16,730 nt of DNA, from contig ONWP01000012.1 of the NCBI GenBank assembly GCA_900321595.1, forward strand, positions 1 to 16,730, written 5' to 3'. Position numbers and translations under genes: made by a program. Below, piece by piece: positions 7,489-14,639 of this stretch. The notes under the pieces are model-generated. The model did not search any database, was not told where the DNA came from, and saw nothing but the letters and a program-made list of their open reading frames with translations. Position 1 is the stretch's first letter; the number at the start of each line of letters is the position of its first letter. The DNA is from an uncultured Eubacteriales bacterium (GTDB taxonomy: Bacteria; Bacillota; Clostridia; Oscillospirales; Acutalibacteraceae).

Positions 7489-7525
7489 TATCTAAAAATG
7501 AACTTGAAGGAGGGATCGCTTTCGC

Positions 7526-9322
7526 ATGGCGAACGGACTGAAAATGAAGATCGGCGGATTCGCAAAGGAAGTCAGAACCCACTGGAAAACGCCGCCGGAG
7601 GGACGCTACGTTCCGTACAAGGAGTATCTGGACATCTTCATCGGTGTGGGCTCGAACTACGCCGGGTCGAAGACGCTGGAATACATCGGCTTCGGCGCGT
7701 GGTGCTACCTATTTATGTACCACTATAAGCTTCCGTATCTGACGTTCTCGATCATCAATATCATCAATATGCCGCTGGGGTATATCTGGACGCTGATCTG
7801 GTGGTACGTCTGCGATAACCTCGGCTTTCTTGGGAAGAAGACAGAACGAAGGCTCTACCTGCTGTATTTCTCGCTGATCGCGATCGGGCTGACGCTCATC
7901 TTCGCGCCGGTGAGCCTGATCTTCAATCAGCAGGGCGCGTTCGTCACCTATATGAATTCGCTGGAAGGCATCTCCTGCGCGTCGGCGTTCAAGATCCTGG
8001 GTACGCATATCCTGTATAACGGATGGGTCGGCGCGCGCAACATCTTCTGGCGCAAAAAGCTGCTGCCCAAGTTCGGCCGGTACAAGTACGGCCTGTATTG
8101 CGATTTCCTGCCCAAATGTGTGATGGTCGTGCTCATCGGATGGCTGCCGCTTTACAACATCAGCGACGTGGTAACGCGCGTGTGGACGTCGAACCTGCTG
8201 TTTGCCTGCTACAACGTGTTCGGCTTCGGCAACAACCTCGAGACCTGCACGCAGAATATTTCGCCCGACACGAAGGAGCGCATTCTTGTCCGCACCTATC
8301 CGATCAAGATGTCGCATCTGGCGCAGTCGATCCTGGCGATCATCCTGCCCGCGATCATCGGCGCGCTGCCGGGCAAGTGGGAGGATATCAACATCTTCCG
8401 CTGGGTCATCCCCGTCACGTTCATCACGTTCTCGAGCCTCACCATGATCTTCGCGGGACGCATTAAGGAGCGTATTCCGCAGCCGCCGCTCGAACGCAAG
8501 GTCAAGATCGGGTTCTGGGACGGCATGTTCGGCGTCATGGGCAACAAGTACAGGTGGATCAAAAACGTCGTCGGGCTTCTTGATTCGCTGGGCAACGGCA
8601 TGCTCGGCTTCACGACGATTCTGTATCTGTACACCTTCCGCCTGAGCGGTCTGACGTATTCGCTCATCGTCGCGCTGGTCTCCTTCGCGGGGACGCCGCC
8701 GGACTTCTTCACACCGTTCTTCATGAAACGGTTCACCTATAAGCAGATCATGATCTTCTTCCAGCTGTCCCGCGCGGTCGGCTACAGCATCGTCGTGGCG
8801 ACGCTCCTGCTGTTCAGCGACCGGCTGGTGCTGTGCGGCACGGTCTGCGTGGTGATGCTGTTCCTGATGGAGGTGTTCAAGACCGTGCCCGTCTCGGTCG
8901 ATCACGACATGGACGTGCGCATCAACGACTATCAGATGTACCTGTCGGGCGAACGTCTCGAGAGCTTCGCCGGCGTGTTCGGCTGGTTCACGGGCCCCAT
9001 CACGAGCTTCATCGGCCTGATCATCCCGCTGCTGCTGCTCAAATACGGCTTTAACTCCAACTGGGACGTGCTCTTCGTGGACGCGTCGCGCGTCAAGATC
9101 ATCGTCATCCCGCTGATCATCGACGTCATCGGCTATTTCCTGATGACGATCCCGTATTTCGTCTGGGACTACGACGACGACAAGCAGAACAAGGTCATGG
9201 CCGTCCTGCGGCGGCGTGAAGAGGTTACCAACGCGCAGGCGGCGCTCGAGGAAGCCGTCGGCGACGAGACGGCCGCCGTCCCGGAAAGTGTCTTTGAATC
9301 CGGAGGTGAACTCGATGTCTAA
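7526..9322 (+). CDS. GPH/MFS-like polytopic transporter
   Basis: This 598-residue membrane protein has about twelve hydrophobic segments, for example near residues 52-68, 72-95, 110-135, 196-212, 263-282, 293-310, 375-395, 408-430, 433-452, 483-506 and 522-545. The stretch INDYQMYLSGERLESFAG (466-483) resembles the D-Y-x(4,6)-G-x-R-x-E-x signature near the end of glycoside-pentoside-hexuronide (GPH) cation symporters. PKFGRYKYGLYCDF (181-194) recalls their cytoplasmic G-R-x-R-P-W loop, but it is divergent. It is longer than usual GPH proteins (about 450-500), with an extended N-terminus and a charged tail (547-598). The substrate is unknown. ATG 7526 has AAGGAGG about 12 bases upstream. The end overlaps the LRR gene by 8 bases, so the two proteins are likely made together and may work as a unit. 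Confidence 0.7.
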   Translation: MANGLKMKIGGFAKEVRTHWKTPPEGRYVPYKEYLDIFIGVGSNYAGSKTLEYIGFGAWCYLFMYHYKLPYLTFSIINIINMPLGYIWTLIWWYVCDNLGFLGKKTERRLYLLYFSLIAIGLTLIFAPVSLIFNQQGAFVTYMNSLEGISCASAFKILGTHILYNGWVGARNIFWRKKLLPKFGRYKYGLYCDFLPKCVMVVLIGWLPLYNISDVVTRVWTSNLLFACYNVFGFGNNLETCTQNISPDTKERILVRTYPIKMSHLAQSILAIILPAIIGALPGKWEDINIFRWVIPVTFITFSSLTMIFAGRIKERIPQPPLERKVKIGFWDGMFGVMGNKYRWIKNVVGLLDSLGNGMLGFTTILYLYTFRLSGLTYSLIVALVSFAGTPPDFFTPFFMKRFTYKQIMIFFQLSRAVGYSIVVATLLLFSDRLVLCGTVCVVMLFLMEVFKTVPVSVDHDMDVRINDYQMYLSGERLESFAGVFGWFTGPITSFIGLIIPLLLLKYGFNSNWDVLFVDASRVKIIVIPLIIDVIGYFLMTIPYFVWDYDDDKQNKVMAVLRRREEVTNAQAALEEAVGDETAAVPESVFESGGELDV

Positions 9323-10523
9323 GCAGAAAAAGCCGCGCAAGGACAACCTCGCCGATCAAAGCGTATATGAAGATTACAAAAACGCGATCCCCGAGGAGGA
9401 AATCTGGACGTACCGCGTCGAGGGCCTGCAGGCGCCGCATGTGAACAAGAGCTATAAAAACGCGCGGACGAAAAAGATCATCGTTGTCATCGTGCTGGTC
9501 GTCGCCATCTCGCTTTCGATCTTCATGAGCGTGCGCGTCGTCCACAATGACACTTATAAGTACGAGGAGCTTGGCGACGGGACGTTCGAGTTCGTCAAAT
9601 TCTCAAATCCCGGCGGCATCCTCGAGCTGAACGTCTCTTACGCGGATGACGACACAAAAAAGCCGATCAGCGTCATTCATGAGTACGCCTTCAACTGCGA
9701 CGAACAGATTCAGAAGATCTCGATCGGCCCGAGGGTGAAGCAGATCGACGGCAAGAGCTTCTACAGCTGCTACGCGCTGCGCGAGATCCGCGTCGACCCC
9801 GAGAACGAATGGTACTGCGATCTGGACGGTGTTCTGTACACGAAGGATTTGACGCAGGTCGTTTGCTACCCGATCGATCACGACGCATACCTGCGCGAGA
9901 AATACGGGTACGCGGAGCAGTACTGGCCGACCGAAAACTGGAAGAAGGACGGCCTCGATAAGTACAATGATAAGTATACCGAGAAATACGAGAGGGAGAT
10001 CAATACCTACGTCCTACCGGATACGGTGAAGACCGTCGGGATGCTTGCGTTCAATTATTCCGAGCTGTTCCGCGTCTATCTGCCGGAGGGGCTTGAAACG
10101 CTGGAGACCATGTGCTTCTTCCGCAACTGGCATCTGGAAAAGGTCTTCTCCTATGCGGGGGAAAAGCCCGCCGAACAGACCGGCGCGGTACCGACGAAGG
10201 ACGTGAAGGATTCCTTGCCGGATTCGCTGAAGACAATCGGCTCCGACTGCTTCAATTCCGCGATCGAGATGGATTATATGTACATTCCCGCGAACGTGAC
10301 CGAGATCGGCCACCACGCGTTCTGGGGCGCCGCGCGCAAGGAGGACGGCGGGCTGATCGGCCTGTACGAGATCTATGCCGCGCTCGATGAGGATGCGTTC
10401 AAGGCGCAGGTCAAAACCGGCGACCAGTGGACCGGCGAGTATGACGGGAAGCTGTTCCCCAAGACTGTACCGGTGGTCTACGGCAAAGCAAGAGGGGAAA
10501 CGAACGCACAGCAGAGCGATTAA
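9315..10523 (+). CDS. Membrane-anchored leucine-rich-repeat (LRR_5, BspA-type) protein
   Basis: The 402-residue protein has a charged N-terminus of about 53 residues, one transmembrane helix (54-73, IIVVIVLVVAISLSIFMSV) and an outer domain. That domain carries BspA-type LRR_5 units: IHEYAFNCDEQIQKISIGP, VKQIDGKSFYSCYALREI, VKTVGMLAFNYSELFRVYL, LKTIGSDCFNSAIEMDYMYI and VTEIGHHAFWGAAR. The sign of the family is the repeated I-x-x-x-A/C-F spacing. There is no LPxTG motif or catalytic motif. The positive cytoplasmic flank (NARTKK) fits an N-in, C-out orientation. ATG 9315 has GGAGGTGA at 9302-9309, inside the end of the transporter gene. With that 8-base overlap it is tightly linked to the transporter, and a role as an extracellular partner or substrate receptor is an inference. 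The terminator at 10547-10581 ends the unit. Confidence 0.8.
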   Translation: MSKQKKPRKDNLADQSVYEDYKNAIPEEEIWTYRVEGLQAPHVNKSYKNARTKKIIVVIVLVVAISLSIFMSVRVVHNDTYKYEELGDGTFEFVKFSNPGGILELNVSYADDDTKKPISVIHEYAFNCDEQIQKISIGPRVKQIDGKSFYSCYALREIRVDPENEWYCDLDGVLYTKDLTQVVCYPIDHDAYLREKYGYAEQYWPTENWKKDGLDKYNDKYTEKYEREINTYVLPDTVKTVGMLAFNYSELFRVYLPEGLETLETMCFFRNWHLEKVFSYAGEKPAEQTGAVPTKDVKDSLPDSLKTIGSDCFNSAIEMDYMYIPANVTEIGHHAFWGAARKEDGGLIGLYEIYAALDEDAFKAQVKTGDQWTGEYDGKLFPKTVPVVYGKARGETNAQQSD

Positions 10524-10546
10524 GCGGAGCTGGCCCGAAACGTTCA

Positions 10547-10581
10547 ATCCGGCAGCGGATATGCCCCGCTGTCGGATTTTT
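10547..10581 (+). terminator. Intrinsic terminator of the transporter/LRR unit
   Basis: A 12-bp stem (ATCCGGCAGCGG at 10547-10558 with CCGCTGTCGGAT at 10566-10577, one G-T wobble) has a 7-base loop and runs into five T's (10577-10581). It lies 24 bases after the LRR stop codon and isolates the NAD operon from upstream transcription. Confidence 0.88.
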
Positions 10582-10614
10582 GTGGTAAAATTTTCAAAAA
10601 AACGGAAAAAAGAC

Positions 10615-10643
10615 TTGACATGTTACGTTCTTTGTGTTAATAT
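10615..10643 (+). promoter_or_regulatory. Predicted promoter of the NAD salvage operon
   Basis: A perfect TTGACA (10615-10620) is followed after 17 bases by TAATAT (10638-10643, four of six consensus bases). Transcription should begin near 10650. The -10 and the start point lie inside the palindrome at 10634-10660, which suggests repression by steric block. Confidence 0.8.
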
Positions 10644-10660
10644 CACGTTGAAAATAACAC
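10634..10660. promoter_or_regulatory. 27-bp palindrome, candidate NrtR operator
   Basis: The arms GTGTTA (10634-10639) and TAACAC (10655-10660) are perfect inverted copies. Inside them TCA (10644-10646) and TGA (10650-10652) are also symmetric about the same centre, as are single T/A pairs, so 20 of the 24 non-central bases match their partners. It covers the -10 and the predicted start site of the operon whose first gene encodes an NrtR-like regulator. Autoregulation by that protein is inferred; NrtR motifs differ between clades. Confidence 0.7.
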
Positions 10661-10664
10661 AGAG

Positions 10665-10669
10665 GGAGG
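10665..10669 (+). promoter_or_regulatory. Ribosome binding site deciding the TTG start of nrtR
   Basis: GGAGG ends nine bases before TTG 10679 but only two before the out-of-frame ATG 10672. The spacing favours the TTG. Both start codons lie on the same leader, just downstream of the palindromic operator. Confidence 0.7.
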
Positions 10670-10678
10670 CGATGGACA

Positions 10679-11497
10679 TTGATCAGTGAGAAGGAATTCC
10701 TGGACGGATACGATATCGGCGCCTTTGAGCGCCCCTCGGTCACGACGGACGTCGTCGCGTTTACGATCCGCTCGGAGACGAACGACAACTACCGGCAGGA
10801 TTCCGACAGCAAGCTCTGCATCCTGCTCATCAGGCGCGGCGAGCATCCGTACCTCGGACGCTGGGCGCTGCCGGGCGGATTTCTGCAGCCCGGCGAGACG
10901 GTGGAGCAGTGCGCGCTGCGCGAGATCCGGGAGGAGACCGGCGTGACTCCGGCGTCGCTGATGCCGGTCGGCGTCTTCAGTGAACCGGGCCGCGACCCCA
11001 GGGGCTGGATCATCTCGAACGCCTACGCGTCCGTGCTCAGCGGCGACGCGGTCCGGCAGAGCAGCGGCGACGACGCGGCGGACGCGCAGTGGTTCGACCT
11101 GCGGTTTGAGACGGGCGACGACGGCCTTTACCGCCTGACGCTGCGGTACGAGTCCGTGACGCTCAGCGCGATCCTCGCGGAGGAGGACAGCCGCTTCGGG
11201 CAGTCGGCCTTCCGGGTGATCGACAGCGGCGATCTGGCGTTTGACCACGCGAAGATCATCGCGACGGCGCTGACGGCGCTGCGCAGCGACGCGAAAAAGT
11301 TCGACGCGATCTTTGATTTCCTGCCCGAGACCTTCACCCTGACGGAGCTGCAGAAGGTGCAGGAGGTGATCACGGATATCACGATCCTGCCCGCCAACTT
11401 CCGCAGGAAGATCGCGGATCTCGTGACGGAAACGGGCGCGTATACGCAGGGCGCGGGACACCGGCCGGCGCGGCTTTACAGGCGACGAAAGCCGTGA
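10679..11497 (+). CDS. nrtR: NrtR-like regulator of NAD metabolism (Nudix domain plus winged helix), TTG start
   Basis: NrtR proteins repress NAD synthesis and salvage genes and release DNA on binding ADP-ribose or a related nucleotide. This 272-residue protein has the two-part layout. Residues about 18-190 are an ADP-ribose pyrophosphatase-like Nudix domain. Residues about 213-270 are a winged-helix tail: FTLTELQKVQEVI, then LPANFRRKIADL, ending in HRPARLYRR as NrtR proteins do. The Nudix box is intact (Gly67, Glu73, Arg81, Glu82, Glu85, Glu86, Gly88), whereas most NrtR proteins have a decayed box, so it may still hydrolyse a substrate. No ATG start is in frame. TTG 10679 has GGAGG (10665-10669) nine bases upstream and is followed at once by the family's N-terminus. 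An out-of-frame ATG at 10672 encodes only five residues. The context, upstream of pncA, nadE and pncB, supports the call. Confidence 0.88.
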   Translation: MISEKEFLDGYDIGAFERPSVTTDVVAFTIRSETNDNYRQDSDSKLCILLIRRGEHPYLGRWALPGGFLQPGETVEQCALREIREETGVTPASLMPVGVFSEPGRDPRGWIISNAYASVLSGDAVRQSSGDDAADAQWFDLRFETGDDGLYRLTLRYESVTLSAILAEEDSRFGQSAFRVIDSGDLAFDHAKIIATALTALRSDAKKFDAIFDFLPETFTLTELQKVQEVITDITILPANFRRKIADLVTETGAYTQGAGHRPARLYRRRKP

Positions 11498-11548
11498 CTA
11501 TCAAATGAAACAGAATCAACGCGGACAATCGACCGAAAGGAGACTATC

Positions 11549-12073
11549 ATGAAAAATTGTCTGATCGTAGTGGATATGCAGAAGGACTTTGTGGACGGGG
11601 CGCTCGGCTCCGCGGAGGCGCAGGCGATCGTGGACGCGGCCTGCGAACGCATCAAAAGATTTGACGGACCGGTCTTCGTCACGCTGGACACCCATTTCGG
11701 CGACTATATGGACACCCGCGAGGGCGCGTTCCTGCCGGTGCCGCACTGTGTGAAGGGCACGCCCGGCCACGCGCTCAACGACAGCGTTGCGCAGGCGCTT
11801 GCGGGGAAGGACGTGACGACGGTGGAGAAGCTGACCTTCGGCTCCGTCGAGCTGCCCGGTCTGATCGCGAAAAAGCTCGGCGGCGCGCCGGACAGCGTGA
11901 CGCTGCTGGGCCTGTGTACGGACATTTGCGTGGTCAGCAACGCGCTGATCGTGAAGGCGCATTTCCCGGAGGCCGACGTCTGCGTCGCGGCGGACAGCTG
12001 CGCGGGCGTCACGCCCGAAAAGCACGCCGCCGCGCTCGACACCATGGCCAGCTGTCAGATCCGAATCCTGTGA
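11549..12073 (+). CDS. pncA: Nicotinamidase-type cysteine hydrolase PncA
   Basis: PncA hydrolyses nicotinamide to nicotinate and ammonia, the entry step of Preiss-Handler salvage. The 174-residue protein belongs to the isochorismatase-like cysteine hydrolase fold. The catalytic triad is visible: Asp9 in VVDMQKDF, Lys94 in VEKLTFGS, and Cys127 in GLCTDICVVSNAL. Asp47-Thr-His49 could provide metal ligands, although the usual nicotinamidase DxHxxxxxxH metal motif is not fully clear; this short Clostridia-type form has PHCVKGTPG (65-73) instead. From sequence alone, related amidases cannot be excluded, but its place between nrtR and nadE, with pncB downstream, makes nicotinamidase the best call. 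ATG 11549 has AAAGGAG six bases upstream, 51 bases after the nrtR stop. It is followed by nadE with a 10-base gap. Confidence 0.87.
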   Translation: MKNCLIVVDMQKDFVDGALGSAEAQAIVDAACERIKRFDGPVFVTLDTHFGDYMDTREGAFLPVPHCVKGTPGHALNDSVAQALAGKDVTTVEKLTFGSVELPGLIAKKLGGAPDSVTLLGLCTDICVVSNALIVKAHFPEADVCVAADSCAGVTPEKHAAALDTMASCQIRIL

Positions 12074-12083
12074 GGTGAGAGAG

Positions 12084-12827
12084 ATGTATACATTTGACGC
12101 GCAAAAGACGAAGGACGCGTGCGTGCGGTGGATCCGTGATTTCTTCGAGAAAAACGGTCCCGGCTGCAACGCCGTGATCGGGATCTCCGGGGGAAAGGAC
12201 AGCTCCATCGTCGCCGCGCTGTGCGTGGAAGCGCTCGGCAGAGATCGGGTGATCGGCGTACTGATGCCAAACGGAGAGCAGGCGGATATCGATATGGCGA
12301 AGCTGCTGGTCGCGCACCTGGGCATCCGGCACTACATCGTAAACATCAAAGACGCCGTCGAGGGCGTGACGCGGAACATTCCCTTTGCGCTGTCGAAGCA
12401 GAGCCGGGAAAACCTGCCGCCGCGCATCCGGATGGCGACGCTCTACGCCGTGAGTCAGAGCCACAACGGCCGCGTCGCCAACACCTGCAACCTGTCGGAG
12501 GACTGGGTGGGCTATTCCACCCGCTACGGCGACAGCGTCGGGGATTTCAGCCCCTGCTCCAACCTGACCGTGCAGGAGATCAAGGCGGTCGGCAGACTGC
12601 TCGGCCTTCCTGCCGCGCTGGTCGACAAGGTGCCGATCGACGGTCTCTGCGGCAAGACCGACGAGGACAATCTCGGCTTTACATACGCGGAGCTTGACCG
12701 CTACATCCGCGAGGGCGAGATCGACGATCCGGAGAAGAAAGCGAACATCGACCGCAGGCATCGGAACAACCTGTTCAAGCTGCAGCTGATGCCGGCGTTC
12801 GATCCGGAAATCCAGGTTCGGGGGTGA
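12084..12827 (+). CDS. nadE: NH3-dependent NAD synthetase NadE
   Basis: NadE amidates nicotinic acid adenine dinucleotide to NAD with ATP. This 247-residue form has only the synthetase domain, without the N-terminal glutaminase (nitrilase) domain, so it should use free ammonia. The ATP pyrophosphatase loop is SGGKDS (35-40). Substrate-site blocks are NTCNLSEDWVGYSTRYGD (133-150), GDFSPCSNLTVQE (153-165) and the P2 loop KTDEDNLGFTY (191-201). GTG 12075 is in frame, but ATG 12084 has AGGTGA about five bases upstream and gives the normal N-terminus, so it is chosen. The stop overlaps the GTG start of the radical SAM-Nudix gene by four bases (GTGA, 12824-12827), tying that unusual gene to NAD synthesis. 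Confidence 0.94.
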   Translation: MYTFDAQKTKDACVRWIRDFFEKNGPGCNAVIGISGGKDSSIVAALCVEALGRDRVIGVLMPNGEQADIDMAKLLVAHLGIRHYIVNIKDAVEGVTRNIPFALSKQSRENLPPRIRMATLYAVSQSHNGRVANTCNLSEDWVGYSTRYGDSVGDFSPCSNLTVQEIKAVGRLLGLPAALVDKVPIDGLCGKTDEDNLGFTYAELDRYIREGEIDDPEKKANIDRRHRNNLFKLQLMPAFDPEIQVRG

Positions 12828-14638
12828 ATCAGGTGGATTGCAGGGAAGTCTTTGACCGCGGGATCAAATTCCACCACTACTGCAATACGGCCTACCCGCT
12901 GCGGCCGAATTCCCTGGCGCAGTATGAGGTCCACGAGCCGGAAGATATTCTCAATGTGGTCAGACGGAACATTGAAGCGCAGGAAGAGCTGTGTCTGTAC
13001 GTCCACGTTCCCTTCTGTCAGTCGCGGTGCAAGTTCTGCGAATACGTCGTCCTGGATCAGCCGGAGACCGGCGACGCCGACCGGTACGTCGACTATCTGC
13101 TGAAGGAGATCGAGCTGTACCGGCAGATGATCCGGGAGAAGCCGATCGCGGGCTACGATCTCGGCGGCGGCACCCCTTCGTATCTTTCCGTGGAGAACCT
13201 GACGCGAATCACGGACGCGATCAAGCGGTTCAATCTCAATGACGGGATCTATATGAGCGTGGAAACGACGCCTGTGATCGCGGCGAAGGACGTCGAAAAG
13301 ATCAGGGCGATCAGAGACATGGGCTACAACCGGATCTCGATGGGCTTTCAGACCGTTTCCGAAAAGCTGCTCGCGTCGCTGGGGCGCGAGGGATCCAAAT
13401 CGATCTACGAACAGGCGGTCGAGAACGTCCGCAAGGCCGGATTCGACAGGCTGAATATCGACCTGATGTACGGCTTCCTGAACCAGTCTGACGAGGATTT
13501 CGCGAACACCATCAAATATACGATCGCGCTCGCGCCGGAATTCATCACGCTGTACCGGAACCGGTATAAGGGGACGAAGCTCGAGGCGGAGTCGCAGGGC
13601 GTGACGCTGTACAAGGTGAACCGCCAGTATGATATCGCCTATCGTCTGCTCATGGAGGCCGGATACATCGCGAACAACGGGAAGAATACCTTCAGCCGGA
13701 TCCCCGGCGATATGGGGACGTCCTCTTATCTGACGAAACGCGTGATCGACGCGACCTCGTACGTCGGCTTCGGTCTGGGCGCGCAGTCGTTCGTCGGCAG
13801 CTACCTCGCGTACAACCTCGGGTGCGCCGACCACAAGCTTCAGAAGTATTTCGACGCGCTCGAAGGCGGCATTCTGCCGATCAACGACATCGCCGATATG
13901 CCGGTCGAAGAGGTGCGGGCGAAGGCGATCTCCGTCATGTTTTACTTCGGGTTTATCTCCATGAAAGCCTATCAGGCGAGATTCCATGAGAGCTTTCGGG
14001 AGGTCTACAGCGAGCAGATCGATTTCCTGGAGAAGAACAGCCTGATGCGGTTCACGGATGACGACACGTTCATGCTCACGGATTACGGCGCGGCGCATCT
14101 CTACGGGATCATCCCGCTGTTCTACAGCGAACGCAGCGTCAGGGAGATGTTCTGGCTTTCCGACAAGTGGCTGAACGACAAAAAGGGCGAGGACATCTAC
14201 CTGGAGAATTACGACAGAAAGCGCTTTGACGCGCCTTCCGTCGCCGTCGATCTGGTCGTGTTCAATCAGGATCGCTCAAAGATCCTGCTGATCAACCGGG
14301 CGGAACACCCGTTCGTCAACAAGCTGGCGCTTCCCGGCGGCTTCTATCTGCCGGACGACCGGTCGCTCGAATACGCGGCGTCAAGAGAGCTGCTGGAGGA
14401 GACTTCCGTCTCCGTCGATGTGACCGAACGCGATCTCGTGAAAATCACGTCGACGAAGGGGCGCGATCCCCGCGGATGGGTGATCAGCGCGGCGTACCGG
14501 ATCATCCTGGACGAGCATTCCGTCAGGCCGGTCGCGAACAGCGACGCCATCTACGCGTCGTGGGTGGACGTCGGGGCGCTGAAGCGGGAGGACCTCGCGT
14601 TTGACCACTACGACATTATCAGATACGCGGAGCAGTGA
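12824..14638 (+). CDS. HemN/HemW-like radical SAM protein fused to a C-terminal Nudix domain
   Basis: This 604-residue protein has two parts. Residues 55-445 form a HemN/HemW-like radical SAM enzyme: Cys65, Cys69 and Cys72 in the [4Fe-4S] motif CQSRCKFC, YDLGGGTPSYLS (111-122), ETTP (147-150), NRISMGFQTVSEKLLASLGR (169-188), and a HemN C-terminal-like region (LEGGILPIND to about 435). Residues 463-604 are a Nudix domain very like that of the nrtR gene of this operon, sharing GRDPRGW and LAFDH..II. Its box keeps RELLEE (521-526) but has one extra residue before it, Arg513 where the first Glu should be, and Ser instead of the last Gly. Normal HemW is about 380 residues with no such tail. GTG 12824 overlaps the nadE stop; GTG 12833 is an alternative. 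The next gene, nadM-like, starts one base after the stop. The reaction is unknown; a role in NAD or nicotinate metabolism is inferred from context. Confidence 0.88.
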   Translation: MNQVDCREVFDRGIKFHHYCNTAYPLRPNSLAQYEVHEPEDILNVVRRNIEAQEELCLYVHVPFCQSRCKFCEYVVLDQPETGDADRYVDYLLKEIELYRQMIREKPIAGYDLGGGTPSYLSVENLTRITDAIKRFNLNDGIYMSVETTPVIAAKDVEKIRAIRDMGYNRISMGFQTVSEKLLASLGREGSKSIYEQAVENVRKAGFDRLNIDLMYGFLNQSDEDFANTIKYTIALAPEFITLYRNRYKGTKLEAESQGVTLYKVNRQYDIAYRLLMEAGYIANNGKNTFSRIPGDMGTSSYLTKRVIDATSYVGFGLGAQSFVGSYLAYNLGCADHKLQKYFDALEGGILPINDIADMPVEEVRAKAISVMFYFGFISMKAYQARFHESFREVYSEQIDFLEKNSLMRFTDDDTFMLTDYGAAHLYGIIPLFYSERSVREMFWLSDKWLNDKKGEDIYLENYDRKRFDAPSVAVDLVVFNQDRSKILLINRAEHPFVNKLALPGGFYLPDDRSLEYAASRELLEETSVSVDVTERDLVKITSTKGRDPRGWVISAAYRIILDEHSVRPVANSDAIYASWVDVGALKREDLAFDHYDIIRYAEQ

Positions 14639-14639
14639 T

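Noticed and set aside
7709..9346. Long open frame on the minus strand opposite the GPH-like transporter (545 codons).
   Set aside because: Its translation is a low-complexity mix of Asp, Arg, His and Gln, typical of antisense frames in GC-rich genes. The plus strand has a convincing membrane protein with promoter and ribosome site.
12701..14098. Long minus-strand frame opposite the radical SAM gene (465 codons).
   Set aside because: It has no recognisable motif and is Arg/Val/Asp-rich antisense sequence, while the plus strand carries clear radical SAM motifs.
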